Positions 1 through 8,783 are shown, counted from the stretch's first letter. The stretch: 64,000 nt of DNA from Acidovorax sp. (GCF_027492855.1 NZ_JAPUDY010000108.1:62001-126000), one strand, 5' to 3'. Numbers and translations: made by a program. Notes: generated from the letters alone by a model not told the origin.

Positions 1-354
1 TGGTCGCACAGCGGCAACCTGCTGCCTTGGGCCGTGGTGCAACTGGGCGGCATGCTGGTGGTGGTGGCCCTGGCTTGCCTGCCCTGCCGTGAGGGCGCGC
101 TGGCATTGCATCTGGGTGCGGTGATGGCGCTGTATGCGCTGGCCAAGCTCTTTGAGGCCGCAGACCACGCGGTGTTCGATGCCACGGCGCAGTGGGCGTC
201 GGGCCACAGCCTCAAGCATGTGGTGGCGGCCGCCGCAGCCTGGCCGGTGCTGTCGGCCCTGGCGGCGTTGCGTCACAAAGGTGCGCCGCAGGTCACGGCA
301 TGCGGGCAGAATGGCGCCCACACGGTGGGTGTCGCCCGCAGGCCATGTGCCTGA
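1..354 (+). CDS. C-terminal end of a multi-pass membrane protein, CREST/ceramidase-like (partial)
   Basis: The frame is open from the first base, so the N-terminus lies outside the window; about 117 residues remain. They are hydrophobic, with at least two membrane segments (around residues 15-30 and 35-50 of the visible part), then a motif SGHSLKH (an HxxxH pattern) and a further hydrophobic stretch. An HxxxH in the last membrane helix is a metal-site feature of the CREST superfamily (alkaline ceramidase, PAQR, Per1), so a hydrolase-type membrane protein is possible. The last 30 residues are polar and low in complexity. The family call rests on one motif. The next gene starts 63 bases downstream on the same strand. 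Confidence 0.6.
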   Translation, partial: WSHSGNLLPWAVVQLGGMLVVVALACLPCREGALALHLGAVMALYALAKLFEAADHAVFDATAQWASGHSLKHVVAAAAAWPVLSALAALRHKGAPQVTACGQNGAHTVGVARRPCA

Positions 355-416
355 TGGCGGGCAACGCAAAGACCAACACAACCCAAAGCCAACCCACCGG
401 GAACGAGGAGAAACGC

Positions 417-2351
417 ATGCACCCAGAGACCCCCTCAGCCAGCGTTGCGCCAACGCATGAGGACCCGAACCAGTTTGCCCTGTTGCGCCAGCGGCGGTTT
501 GCGCCGTTCTTCTGGACGCAGTTTTCCGGCGCGGCCAACGACAACCTGTTCAAGTTCGCCTTCACGGTGATGGTGACCTACCAGCTCAGCGTGGACTGGT
601 TGCCACCCGCCATGGCCGGGCTGGTGATCGGTGCGCTGTTCATCCTGCCGTTTTTGCTGTTCTCGGCCACCTCGGGCCAGCTCACCGACAAGTACGACAA
701 GACGAAGATGATCCGCTTCGTGAAGAACCTGGAGATCGCCATCATGCTGGTGGCGGCGGGCGGGTTCATTGCGGGCAACGTGCCTATCCTGCTGCTGTGC
801 ACTTTTTTGATGGGTGTGCACTCCACCTTGTTCGGGCCGGTGAAGTTTGCCTACATGCCCCAGGTGCTCACTGAGCGTGAGCTCACGGGTGGCAACGGCA
901 TGGTCGAGATGGGCACCTTTGTGGCCATTTTGCTGGGCAATGTGGCGGGCGGCCTGCTGGTGGCGTTGCCCGGCATCGGTCACACCACGGTGGCGATCGC
1001 CTGCGTGGTGGCTGCGCTCATCGGGCGCGCGGTGGCGCAGTTCATTCCCTCGGTGCCTGCCACCGATCCGGGCCTTACCATCAACTGGAATCCCTTCACC
1101 GAAACCTGGCGCAACCTCAAGCTCGCGCACGGCAACATCGTGGTGTTCCGCTCGCTCTTGGGCATCAGCTGGATGTGGTTTTTCGGCGCGGTGTTTTTGT
1201 CGCAGTTTCCTAGCTTGGCCAAAAACGTGCTGCATGGCAACGAGCAGGTGGCGTCGCTGCTGCTGGTGGTGTTTTCCATCGGCATCGGCATCGGCTCGCT
1301 GCTGTGCGAGGTGCTCTCGCGCCGCCATGTCGAGATCGGCTTGGTGCCGCTCGGCGCCATCGGCATGAGCGTTTTTTCTATCGATCTGTACTTCGCCTCG
1401 CGCAGCCTGCCAGCGTCCGACATCATGGGCTTGGCGGCGTTCATGGCCCAGGGCGCACACTGGCGTGTGATGCTGGACCTGTTGCTGCTCAGCCTGTTCG
1501 CCGGCCTGTACAGCGTGCCCATGTATGCGCTGATCCAGATGCGCAGCCAGCCCACGCACCGCGCGCGCATCATCGCGGCCAACAACATTCTGAACGCGTT
1601 GTTCATGATCGCCAGCTCGCTGATCGCGGGCGCGCTGCTCGGCGCGGGCTTCACGGTGCCGCAGATCTTTTTGTTCACCGGGCTGGCCAATGCGGTGGTG
1701 GCGTTTTACATCTTCATGCTGGTGCCCGAGTACCTGCTGCGCTTCGTGGCCTGGATGTCGTCGCGTTTTGTGTACCGCTTCAAGGTGCAAGGCGACGAGA
1801 ACTTGCCCTCGGCCGGTGCGGCCATCCTGGCCTGCAACCACGTGAGTTTTGTCGATGCCGTGTTGCTGATGGCCGCCAGCCCGCGCCCCATCTACTTTGT
1901 GATGGACCACCGTATCTTCCGCGTGCCGGTGCTGGGCTGGTTGTTCCGCCTGGCCAAGGCCATCCCTATCGCGCCCTACAAGGAAGACCCCGCCACCTAT
2001 GAAGCCGCCTTCGAGCGCGCGACCCAGGTGCTGCGAGACGGCGACCTGCTGGCGATCTTCCCTGAAGGTGGCATCACCCGCGATGGGCAGTTGCAGGAGT
2101 TCAAGGGCGGGATCATGAAGATCATCGAGCGTGCGCGCGCCGAGGGCATCGAGGCCCCGGTGATCCCTATGGCGCTGACCAACCTGTGGGGCTCGTACTT
2201 CAGCCGCATCGAGCAGGGCGGCGCCATGGTGCGGCCGTTCCGCCGGGGTTTCTACAGCCGCGTGGGCCTCAACGTGGGCCCTGCGGTGGCCTCGGCCGAG
2301 GTGCAGCCCACGCTGCTGCGCGAGCGGGTGCAAAAGCTGCTGGTGGCTTGA
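417..2351 (+). CDS. MFS transporter fused to a 1-acylglycerophosphate acyltransferase (LplT-PlsC type)
   Basis: Predicted 644 residues. The ATG at 417 has GAGGAG at the right spacing; the open frame continues upstream without another good start. Residues ~20-440 form an MFS permease resembling LplT, the lysophospholipid importer (conserved FSGAANDNLFKFA near the start). Residues ~450-640 are a PlsC-type acyltransferase with NHVSFVD (His475, Asp480, the catalytic HX4D) and FPEGG near residue 548. By family knowledge it would flip lysophospholipid to the inner leaflet and re-acylate it. The acyl-ACP synthetase (AMP-binding) domain of E. coli Aas and of the longer triple fusions is absent, and no such gene follows, so the acyl donor must come from elsewhere. 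Confidence 0.85.
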   Translation: MHPETPSASVAPTHEDPNQFALLRQRRFAPFFWTQFSGAANDNLFKFAFTVMVTYQLSVDWLPPAMAGLVIGALFILPFLLFSATSGQLTDKYDKTKMIRFVKNLEIAIMLVAAGGFIAGNVPILLLCTFLMGVHSTLFGPVKFAYMPQVLTERELTGGNGMVEMGTFVAILLGNVAGGLLVALPGIGHTTVAIACVVAALIGRAVAQFIPSVPATDPGLTINWNPFTETWRNLKLAHGNIVVFRSLLGISWMWFFGAVFLSQFPSLAKNVLHGNEQVASLLLVVFSIGIGIGSLLCEVLSRRHVEIGLVPLGAIGMSVFSIDLYFASRSLPASDIMGLAAFMAQGAHWRVMLDLLLLSLFAGLYSVPMYALIQMRSQPTHRARIIAANNILNALFMIASSLIAGALLGAGFTVPQIFLFTGLANAVVAFYIFMLVPEYLLRFVAWMSSRFVYRFKVQGDENLPSAGAAILACNHVSFVDAVLLMAASPRPIYFVMDHRIFRVPVLGWLFRLAKAIPIAPYKEDPATYEAAFERATQVLRDGDLLAIFPEGGITRDGQLQEFKGGIMKIIERARAEGIEAPVIPMALTNLWGSYFSRIEQGGAMVRPFRRGFYSRVGLNVGPAVASAEVQPTLLRERVQKLLVA

Positions 2352-2379
2352 TACATACGGATTCGCGTTCGATCACATC

Positions 2380-2468
2380 AAACCGTTCGGGCTGAGCCCT
2401 TCGACAGGCTCAGGACAGGCTTGTCGAAGCCTCGCGCGGCGCTTCGACGGGCTCAGCGTGAACGGTTT
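2380..2468. repeat. Dispersed palindromic intergenic repeat, copy 1
   Basis: A long imperfect inverted repeat: the left arm begins AAACCGTTCGGGCTGAGCCC, the right arm ends GGGCTCAGCGTGAACGGTTT, and the middle carries further TTCGACAGG/CTTGTCGAAG pairs. A shorter relative lies at 31400-31461. It sits in the convergent gap between the acyltransferase fusion and acdS, where it may also act as a terminator hairpin. REP-like repeats containing TTCGAC and CTCAGC are common in Burkholderiales. Confidence 0.8.
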
Positions 2469-2585
2469 GTTTTTTTGTGTAGATCGGAGGCACCCGCCCG
2501 CAGCGGGCTGAATCGCCATCAGATCAGCGAGAGCCCGGCCAGCCGGGCCAGGTACTCCTGCTCTTCGTGGGCTGTGGATGAATGA

Positions 2586-3602
2586 TCAGCCGTTGCGAAA
2601 AAGAAAGCTGTAGGCGTTGAGCGCCGGCACCCCTCCCAGGTGCGCATACAACACGCGGGAGCCTTCGGGGAACTCGCCCTTGCGCACCATGTCGATCATG
2701 CCGTGCATGGATTTGCCTTCGTACACCGGGTCGGTCAGCATGCCTTCCTGGCGTGCGCACAGGCGGATGGCTTCGAGCGTGCCATCGTTGGGCAGGCCGT
2801 ACTCGGGGCCGCCGTAGCGCGTGTCCAGCACCACGTCTTCTACGGTGATGTCCTGGCCCAGTTCCACGAGCTCTGCGGTGTTTTGCGCAATGCGCAGGAT
2901 TTGGGCATGTGTTTGCGCGGGCTTGGCCGAGGCGTCGATGCCGATCACCTTGCGTGCGCGGCCATCGGCTGCAAAACCCACCACCATGCCCGCTTGCGTG
3001 CTGCCCGTGACCGAGCAGACGACGATGTAGTCGAACTGAAAGCCCAGCTCTTTTTCCTGCTGGCGCACCTCCTCGGCAAAGCCCACGAAGCCCAGGCCGC
3101 CGTACGGGTGCTCAGAGCAGCCCGCCGGGATGGGGAAGGGCTTGCCGCCCGCCTTTTTCACATCGTCCATGGCCTGCTCCCAACTGGGGCGGATGCCGAT
3201 GTCAAAGCCCGCCGCATCCAGCCGCACGTCGGCGCCCATGATGCGGCTCATCTCGATGTTGCCCACGCGGTCGTACACCGCGTCGGAGTAGTTGACCCAG
3301 TTCTCTTGCACCAGTACGCACTTCATGCCCAGATGCGCGGCCACGGCGGCCACCTGGCGCGTCTGGTTCGATTGGATGCCGCCAATCGACACCAGCGTGT
3401 CGTAGCCACCCGCAATCGCCTCGGGGATCAGGTATTCGAGCTTGCGCGTTTTGTTGCCGCCGAACGCCAGGCCCGAGTTGCAGTCCTCACGCTTGGCATA
3501 CAGGTGCACCTTGCCGCCCAGGTGGGCCGACAGGCGCGGCAGCGGCGTGATGGGCGAGGGGCCGAAGGTGAGCGGGTGGCGTGCGAATTTCTGCAGGTTC
3601 AT
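2586..3602 (-). CDS. acdS: 1-aminocyclopropane-1-carboxylate deaminase
   Basis: Predicted 338 residues, exactly the usual AcdS length when started at the ATG at 3602 ([14 protein letters not shown]). It is a PLP enzyme of the tryptophan synthase beta fold that splits ACC, the plant ethylene precursor, into ammonia and 2-oxobutyrate in the cytoplasm. Lys51 in [11 protein letters not shown] is the PLP lysine. Tyr294, Glu295 and Leu322 are all present; by family knowledge Glu295 and Leu322 separate true ACC deaminase from D-cysteine desulfhydrase. The gene is divergent from the Lrp-type regulator at 3766, the classical acdS-acdR arrangement. It suggests plant association. Confidence 0.95.
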   Translation of the reverse strand: MNLQKFARHPLTFGPSPITPLPRLSAHLGGKVHLYAKREDCNSGLAFGGNKTRKLEYLIPEAIAGGYDTLVSIGGIQSNQTRQVAAVAAHLGMKCVLVQENWVNYSDAVYDRVGNIEMSRIMGADVRLDAAGFDIGIRPSWEQAMDDVKKAGGKPFPIPAGCSEHPYGGLGFVGFAEEVRQQEKELGFQFDYIVVCSVTGSTQAGMVVGFAADGRARKVIGIDASAKPAQTHAQILRIAQNTAELVELGQDITVEDVVLDTRYGGPEYGLPNDGTLEAIRLCARQEGMLTDPVYEGKSMHGMIDMVRKGEFPEGSRVLYAHLGGVPALNAYSFLFRNG

Positions 3603-3738
3603 GGCGGTGGTTCTCCGGTCGATCAAAGGTGGGTGCAAGACAGGGCTTGCAGTGCCTTCATCGTAGGAAAACATGCGCATCAAGTGGTTGCGAATTTGGC
3701 CTTGATTTCGGAGTTATGGGTTTTGGTATCAGAATAAA

Positions 3739-3756
3739 GAAGATAAAAATTTCTTC
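3739..3756. promoter_or_regulatory. Candidate Lrp/AcdR operator between acdS and acdR
   Basis: The 18-base inverted repeat GAAGATAAAAATTTCTTC (GAAGA arms, AT-rich centre) lies ten bases before the acdR start in the 163-bp divergent spacer. AT-rich, dyad-symmetric sites are typical for Lrp/AsnC proteins. The role is inferred from position and symmetry only. Confidence 0.45.
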
Positions 3757-3765
3757 AAATCAACC

Positions 3766-4281
3766 ATGTGCGCAACAAAAGTTCGTTACAAGAATGTGCC
3801 GCAGGCCGATGTTTCCCCCGAACTCGACCGCACCGACAAAGCCATCCTGCGTCAGCTGCAGCGCGACGCCTCGTTGTCCAACGTGGCCCTGGCCGACAAA
3901 GTGCACCTGAGCGCGCCCGCCTGCCTGCGCCGTGTGGAGCGCCTGCGGCGCCTGGGGCTCATCGACAAGGTGGTGGCACTGCTCAACCCCAAGGCCGCGG
4001 GCGCGGGCATGCTGGTGATGATTGGCGTGGTGCTGGACCGCTCCACGCCCGAGTCATTCGCCGAGTTTGAAAAGGCGGCCGTCAAGATCTCCGGCTGCAT
4101 GGAATGCCATGTGGTCACCGGCGAGTTCGACTACTTCATGCTGGTGCGCACGCGCGACAGCGAGAGTTTCAACCGCCTGCACGCGGAGCAGTTGATCTAC
4201 CTGCCCGGCGTGCGGCAGGTGCGTTCGTTCATGGTGCTGCGCAATGTGTTGTCGAGCACCGAGCTACCGCTGGCGCTGTAG
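3766..4281 (+). CDS. acdR: Lrp/AsnC family transcriptional regulator of acdS
   Basis: Predicted 171 residues. The N-terminal part (~residues 20-80, LDRTDKAILRQLQRDASLSN onward) is the winged helix-turn-helix; the rest is the RAM ligand-binding domain (GVVLDRSTPESFAEFEKA, with the GEFDYFMLV strand). AcdR is known to activate acdS in response to ACC, and the divergent placement supports that role here. No clear Shine-Dalgarno precedes the ATG at 3766, and a GTG ten codons downstream is an alternative start. The gene converges with the secreted protein gene that ends at 4383. Confidence 0.88.
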   Translation: MCATKVRYKNVPQADVSPELDRTDKAILRQLQRDASLSNVALADKVHLSAPACLRRVERLRRLGLIDKVVALLNPKAAGAGMLVMIGVVLDRSTPESFAEFEKAAVKISGCMECHVVTGEFDYFMLVRTRDSESFNRLHAEQLIYLPGVRQVRSFMVLRNVLSSTELPLAL

Positions 4282-4382
4282 CGCGCGAGCGATTCACTGT
4301 TCGGACCCGCACACCTTTCGATCACGGGACTGCTCAGGCCGAGTCTGCAGCTTGTGAGGCCATGGCAGCCCGCGTTTTCGGG

Positions 4383-6023
4383 CTATTGACTTGTCAAATG
4401 TGGATAGCTGATGCCGTAGTTCCCGGCGATGCCCGGCCTTGCACCGGGATTGGTCAGCTTGATGAACGCTCCGCCGATGATCGGGAGCCCGGAGTCCGGT
4501 GCGCCGTTGACAGTTGGGATGGACATCCACCCATTCGCAAAGACACTTGTGAGGTTGTGCCGTGACACGGAGCTGGAAAAAGTCGAAGGGCCTGTTCCGA
4601 AAGCCAGCAGGCTGACAACTCCGCAATTGAGGATAGCCGTGGACGGGGCCGTTGCAACCGGGACTTGCCAACTGATTGTGCCTTCACGGTCCATGTCGCG
4701 GTACCCATCATGTTGGCTGCATACCTGGGTGGCGTTGTTCGCGATGGTCCGACCCGCTCCGGATGAGAAAAAATACTGCCGGTCTGCGCCAACCACGGAA
4801 AAAACAGAGGCAGATTCAGCCGGTTGGCTGTAGTCGTAGCCGACGCTGTAGCGCTTGGTGGGCATGGAAAGGATCCAGTCTGTCTTGGCAGAAATGCTGG
4901 CATCCACGGCGTATTGGTTGAATATCGTGGTCGTTTCCAGCAGTTTGCTCAGGTCGCCCGCCGTTTTACGGGCATTGGGGTTAGACGGAGGCAGGTAGTA
5001 GGGTGTGGACAGATCCGGTAAATCGTGAAATTTTGCTTCGATCACTTGCGCCGTCGTGGGGGCGGACGTGCTTCCTGCCGCATCCTTGCTGCGGGCCGAG
5101 AAACCTGCGGAGACCAGCAGTGGGTCTGATGTATAGAGCTCAGGCTGTCCCACGACAGCATCGGTTTGCGGGAACAAGACGAAATTGCCCCGCGCAGTCT
5201 TTCCTGCTCCATTGACTGCGCGCACGGCCTTGGCGGCACCAGAGAAGGTGGTGGAGCCGGGAACGTCAATGATGTACCACGTACCCGCAAGCCCTCCGGA
5301 GGGCGTCGCCAAGCCGTTGCTTGCAGCGTCACTCTCATGGGCGATGTCTCTCGTGAGCAGGTCTCCAAGAAACGCCGCGCTGGGTTCGGTTGCCGTGCAG
5401 GGAGCCGCCCCGCTGAGGAGGCGGATGGCTTCGTACAGCTTTGATCGCTCGTTCCCTTGCGCACCGTAAACACGTGCCGAGGGAATATCGGCTGCCAATA
5501 CAGCTTCGACGGCACCCTCGCGTGTGTTGTTGTTCAGCACGCTTTGCGACCATGCAGGGTTGAGCCTATCCACCTTGAAGGGTTGGGCGATGCCCCTGGT
5601 GAGGGTGGGAAACGTGCAGGTGTTATCTGAAGTTGTTAGCTGGGCCAAGCCATCTGCACCCGCAGTGATGGCGCCGGTCCACACATCTGCCGGAGACAAT
5701 AAAACCAGAAAGCTCAGCAAGCTGTCCCCATTCCCCGCGCCGCGAAAGCGCAGCTTCACGAGCTTGCCGTTTTGAGAGTCGGTATTCACCAGATGCAGCA
5801 CAGACATCTGGCCGCCCTGCACCGTGAAATAGGGAAACATCAGGCTGTGGCCTGGGTTGCTTTCCGAGACGGAATAACCCACCGCGTCCGTTGCGCCCAG
5901 CGATGTGCGCGAAGGTGCCGCGCCCGTGCCGACAATGACCCCCGCCATTACGGCAACGGGCCCCATGCAAAGCGCGGCGCAAAGTACCGCTCCCCCCAAT
6001 TTCTCCAGCCTGCGTGCCTTCAT
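4383..6023 (-). CDS. Large secreted protein of unknown function
   Basis: Predicted 546 residues from the ATG at 6023. The N-terminus is a clear Sec signal peptide: basic MKARRLEKLG, a hydrophobic core, and a likely cleavage after VAVMA. The mature chain is rich in Ser, Thr, Gly and Ala, like an exported or surface protein, and has several well-separated cysteines (TCTFP, PCTAT, VCSQHDG, NCGVV) that could form disulfides. No catalytic motif, anchor, repeat or beta-barrel terminus was recognised, and I do not know the family. The base composition looks somewhat less GC-rich than its neighbours by eye. It stands alone between a convergent and a same-strand gene. Confidence 0.75.
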   Translation of the reverse strand: MKARRLEKLGGAVLCAALCMGPVAVMAGVIVGTGAAPSRTSLGATDAVGYSVSESNPGHSLMFPYFTVQGGQMSVLHLVNTDSQNGKLVKLRFRGAGNGDSLLSFLVLLSPADVWTGAITAGADGLAQLTTSDNTCTFPTLTRGIAQPFKVDRLNPAWSQSVLNNNTREGAVEAVLAADIPSARVYGAQGNERSKLYEAIRLLSGAAPCTATEPSAAFLGDLLTRDIAHESDAASNGLATPSGGLAGTWYIIDVPGSTTFSGAAKAVRAVNGAGKTARGNFVLFPQTDAVVGQPELYTSDPLLVSAGFSARSKDAAGSTSAPTTAQVIEAKFHDLPDLSTPYYLPPSNPNARKTAGDLSKLLETTTIFNQYAVDASISAKTDWILSMPTKRYSVGYDYSQPAESASVFSVVGADRQYFFSSGAGRTIANNATQVCSQHDGYRDMDREGTISWQVPVATAPSTAILNCGVVSLLAFGTGPSTFSSSVSRHNLTSVFANGWMSIPTVNGAPDSGLPIIGGAFIKLTNPGARPGIAGNYGISYPHLTSQ

Positions 6024-6147
6024 GTCGTGCTGTCCCCCATGCGCTTCATATCGTTTCAGTGTACCGAGAGGAGCGCAGGGCGTGCGGGGGAAATTGTGTC
6101 GTGACGTCAGTGCGTGGCCGGTTGAGGCGCTGGGCAACTGACGTTGC

Positions 6148-7347
6148 TCAATCTTTGGTCTCTTTCGGAGGGAGCTCGATCGCAAAACCCAACCCCGCAT
6201 TCGCCTGCAGCCGCGCAATCAACTTGCTGCCCATTGCGGGCGCTGGGGTCCAGATGCCGCCGGGGGTGTTCGTGGCGTCTTGCAGCAGGCACACGGCGGC
6301 CTCGGTGATCATTTTGGAGGTGGAGCCGTAGCCGGGATCGCGGTCGCCCTTCACGCCCACGCGCAGGGTGTTGCCTGCGATGTCGGTGCCCAGGAAGAGC
6401 ACGTCGTAGAAACCGTTCTCGCGCTCTTCGCGCGAGGGGCCTTCGCCGGGTTTGGGGCCTTGGTCCGAACCCAGTGATTTGTCGCCCGCCACGGCATTGG
6501 CCATGGCCTCGCCCTTGGCGCCGGGGCCGGTGACGAGCATTTCGTCGTACACGAAGTCGGTGCCGTAGGCGTGCTGCAGCAGCAAATTGGAGCGGTGCAC
6601 GTTGCGGGTGTTGATGGCGGCCATGACGAATGGGGCCACCCAGACTCCCTCGCCCAGGGCCTCATCGACCATGGGCTTGTTGCCCGAGGGTTGGCGTGGG
6701 CCTTCAAAGCCGGGGGTGAGCGAGAACGGGTTCTTTAGCAGCTCGAGCACGGCGGGGTTGGCGGCGGATGCGGCCATGGTGGCCTTCAGGCTGGCGGCAG
6801 TGCCGCCCGAGAAGGTGCCTTTCATCTTGCGCACCCGGCCGCGCACGCGGTTGGCGGGGTGGCCGAAGCGGGCCTTCATTTCGGTTTGCAGCAGGTACAC
6901 GCCGAGGTCGAACGGGATGGAGTCGAACCCACACGAGAACACGATGCGTGCACCGCTGGCCTTGGCGGTGGCTTCGTGCGCGTCGATCATCTGGCGCATC
7001 CAGGCGGGCTCGCCGCACAGGTCCACGTAGTCAACGCCTGCTGCCGCGCAGGCGGCCACCAGTTCGTTGCCATAAAGCTGGTAGGGCCCCACGGTGGTCA
7101 GCACCAGGCGGGTTTGTGCCATCAGCGCCTGCAGGCTGGCGGGGTTGCCGGTGTCGGTCACGATCAGCGGGGTGTCGGCGGGGGCGCCGACTTCGTCGCG
7201 CACGGCGGCGAGCTTTTCGGCATTGCGCCCGCCCATGGCCCAGCGCAGGCCGCTGCCTGCGGGGTAGCGTTGCAGCAGGTATTCCACAACCAGCCGGCCC
7301 GTGAAGCCGGTGGCGCCGTGGACGACGAGGTCAAAGGGCTGGGTCAT
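6148..7347 (-). CDS. Saccharopine dehydrogenase-like NAD(P) oxidoreductase (trans-acting enoyl reductase family)
   Basis: Predicted 399 residues from the ATG at 7347, preceded by a GGAGAGAG stretch; the frame continues upstream but without a better start. The Rossmann motif GATGFTGRLV is near residue 11, followed by a typical NADP-binding half (GGRNAEKL, LVLTTVGPYQLYG, CGEPAWMRQM). This arrangement matches the saccharopine dehydrogenase/trans-acting enoyl reductase family known from mycobacterial lipid synthesis and found broadly in Proteobacteria with unknown substrates. No partner genes are nearby, so the substrate is open. Confidence 0.82.
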   Translation of the reverse strand: MTQPFDLVVHGATGFTGRLVVEYLLQRYPAGSGLRWAMGGRNAEKLAAVRDEVGAPADTPLIVTDTGNPASLQALMAQTRLVLTTVGPYQLYGNELVAACAAAGVDYVDLCGEPAWMRQMIDAHEATAKASGARIVFSCGFDSIPFDLGVYLLQTEMKARFGHPANRVRGRVRKMKGTFSGGTAASLKATMAASAANPAVLELLKNPFSLTPGFEGPRQPSGNKPMVDEALGEGVWVAPFVMAAINTRNVHRSNLLLQHAYGTDFVYDEMLVTGPGAKGEAMANAVAGDKSLGSDQGPKPGEGPSREERENGFYDVLFLGTDIAGNTLRVGVKGDRDPGYGSTSKMITEAAVCLLQDATNTPGGIWTPAPAMGSKLIARLQANAGLGFAIELPPKETKD

Positions 7348-7665
7348 GGTGTCTGTCTCTCTCCATCGGTCAAACATGTTTCGGGAGGGGGGCTCGCGGG
7401 AGGTGCCGCAGCCGGGGTGGGCGCCATTGTCTGTGGCGCGCCGGGCGGGCTCTGTCGCGCAGGTGCCGAGCGGTTGCTGGTGTTCTAAATTTTGCCTCGG
7501 TGGCGATAGTCGGGTGCAAACAACAGAATTTTCAGGAAAAAGTATCGAAAAACGATACCGATGAGCTTGCGGGTAGCCACTGTTACGGTTCAACGCAGAC
7601 ACGCAAGTTACGTCTGGGCACTATTCGTTCCGTGTTCAACCAACGCCCTCAGGGGCACCAAGGCA
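7348..7665. other. Divergent intergenic region with one operator-like palindrome
   Basis: This 318-base spacer between the oxidoreductase and the YiaA/B gene holds no convincing gene. Its only structured element is the perfect palindrome at 7542-7558, listed separately. Confidence 0.6.
7542..7558. promoter_or_regulatory. Operator-like palindrome
   Basis: GTATCGAAAAACGATAC is a perfect 6+5+6 inverted repeat in a divergent promoter region, lying ~200 bases from the oxidoreductase start and ~110 bases from the YiaA/B start. The size and symmetry fit a dimeric repressor site (TetR, GntR or LacI types). No regulator gene is adjacent. Confidence 0.4.
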
Positions 7666-8151
7666 ATGTCCTCTTCTCCCATCGTTGTTCAGCGTGATAC
7701 CAAGGCCTGGCAGTTGCAGGTGTGGGTCTCGTTCGGCATTGCGGTTTTTCTGTGCGCTGTGGGCCTGGCATGGCTGCCCGGTGCGCAGTTGGAGCAGGCT
7801 TTTATGGTGATGGGCTATGTGTTCTGCCTCTCGGCCGCGTTTGTGCTGGCCAAGTTCGTGCGGGACAACGAGAGCGCATCGCGCCGTGGCGCAGGCGACA
7901 CGCCGATGTGGAAGCTGGTGGTGTGGGGCGGTTTTGTGGTGGCCATGGGCCTCACGGGCTGGGGCCTGATGGGCATGGACATCAACATCACCTACAAGGC
8001 GTTTTTGGGGGTGAGCTGGCTGTACCTGATCACCACCGCCTTCACGCTGGCCAAGATGCTGCGTGACCGCCATGAGGCCGACCTGATGGAGGCCCGCCTG
8101 CAAGGCCGCCGCGAAGCCGCCCAGTCGGCTGCCAGCAACGCACAGCACTGA
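7666..8151 (+). CDS. YiaA/YiaB family inner membrane protein
   Basis: Predicted 161 residues from the ATG at 7666. Four hydrophobic segments are arranged as two similar pairs (WVSFGIAVFLCAVGLAWL and FMVMGYVFCLSAAFVLAKFV; then VVWGGFVVAMGLTGWGLM and KAFLGVSWLYLITTAFTLAK), each ending in a K-x2-R-D/K-M-L-R-D type basic turn. This duplicated two-helix pattern is the YiaA/B domain (PF05360). Function is unknown in the family. A GC-rich hairpin followed by T runs closes the gene. Confidence 0.85.
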   Translation: MSSSPIVVQRDTKAWQLQVWVSFGIAVFLCAVGLAWLPGAQLEQAFMVMGYVFCLSAAFVLAKFVRDNESASRRGAGDTPMWKLVVWGGFVVAMGLTGWGLMGMDINITYKAFLGVSWLYLITTAFTLAKMLRDRHEADLMEARLQGRREAAQSAASNAQH

Positions 8152-8172
8152 TATTGCTGAAGGGGCTGCACA

Positions 8173-8205
8173 GGCGGTATCCGCCGCCCGTGCGCCGGGT
8201 TTTTC
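8173..8205 (+). terminator. Probable intrinsic terminator after the YiaA/B gene
   Basis: GGCGGtatCCGCC is followed by a second hairpin CCCGtgcgcCGGG and then TTTTTC, with a further T-rich tract ending near 8222. It lies just after the stop at 8151. Confidence 0.55.
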
Positions 8206-8285
8206 TGTCTCTCTTTTTTTCTGTTTTTGCGGCCTGATCTGCCTGGCGCCCTTGGGGCGCGGGAGGGCCGCATTTTGAGGAGTGA

Positions 8286-8783
8286 ATGATGATGAACGCA
8301 GTGTTTTCGGCTACTTCAACGACCAAGTCTGGTATCGCCCGCCTGTCGCGCGCCCTGCTCGCGGCAGGGGCGTTGTGCACCGTCATGGTGGCCGCTCCGG
8401 CCTATGCCCAGAGCGAGGCCTCGGCCGCGCTGTCGCTGCTGCCCGTGGCCTCGGTGGTGGGCACGGCCTCGGTGGCATCCGCGGCTGCTGGCGCGGTGGT
8501 GGCGGTGCCTGCCGCGCTGTCGGTGGGCGGCGCGGTGTTGAGCGTGAAGGCCGTTGAGGCCTCGGCTGTGGGCACGGTGTATTTGCTGGAGCGCGCCTCC
8601 GACGGCGCGCAGGTCAGCGTGGAGGTGGTGGGGCGCGGCGTGGCGGGCTCGGCCTATGCCGTGGGCACGGTGGTGACCTGCACCGTGATCAGCACGGGCG
8701 TGGTGCTGTCTGCCGCAGGCGAAGCCATTGCCTTTGTGCCCAACGCCATCGGCCGTGCGTTGCTGCACAACGAGCGCCTGTGA
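8286..8783 (+). CDS. Small exported Ala/Val-rich protein, STM0539-like
   Basis: Predicted 165 residues. Three ATG codons lie in a row (8286, 8289, 8292); GAGGAG at 8277-8282 suits the second or third best. A Sec signal peptide ends at AYAQS. The mature part is extremely rich in Ala, Val, Ser and Gly, with long apolar stretches, as in the family annotated STM0539 (name recalled from Salmonella; function unknown). It lies 11 bases before the DUF2145 gene on the same strand, so the two are likely one transcript. Confident as a gene, less so as to family. Confidence 0.7.
   Translation: MMMNAVFSATSTTKSGIARLSRALLAAGALCTVMVAAPAYAQSEASAALSLLPVASVVGTASVASAAAGAVVAVPAALSVGGAVLSVKAVEASAVGTVYLLERASDGAQVSVEVVGRGVAGSAYAVGTVVTCTVISTGVVLSAAGEAIAFVPNAIGRALLHNERL

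Noticed and set aside
435-2333. Very long open frame antisense to the MFS/acyltransferase gene
   Set aside because: It is His/Arg/Gln-rich with no domain, and follows from third-position GC bias opposite a clear gene.
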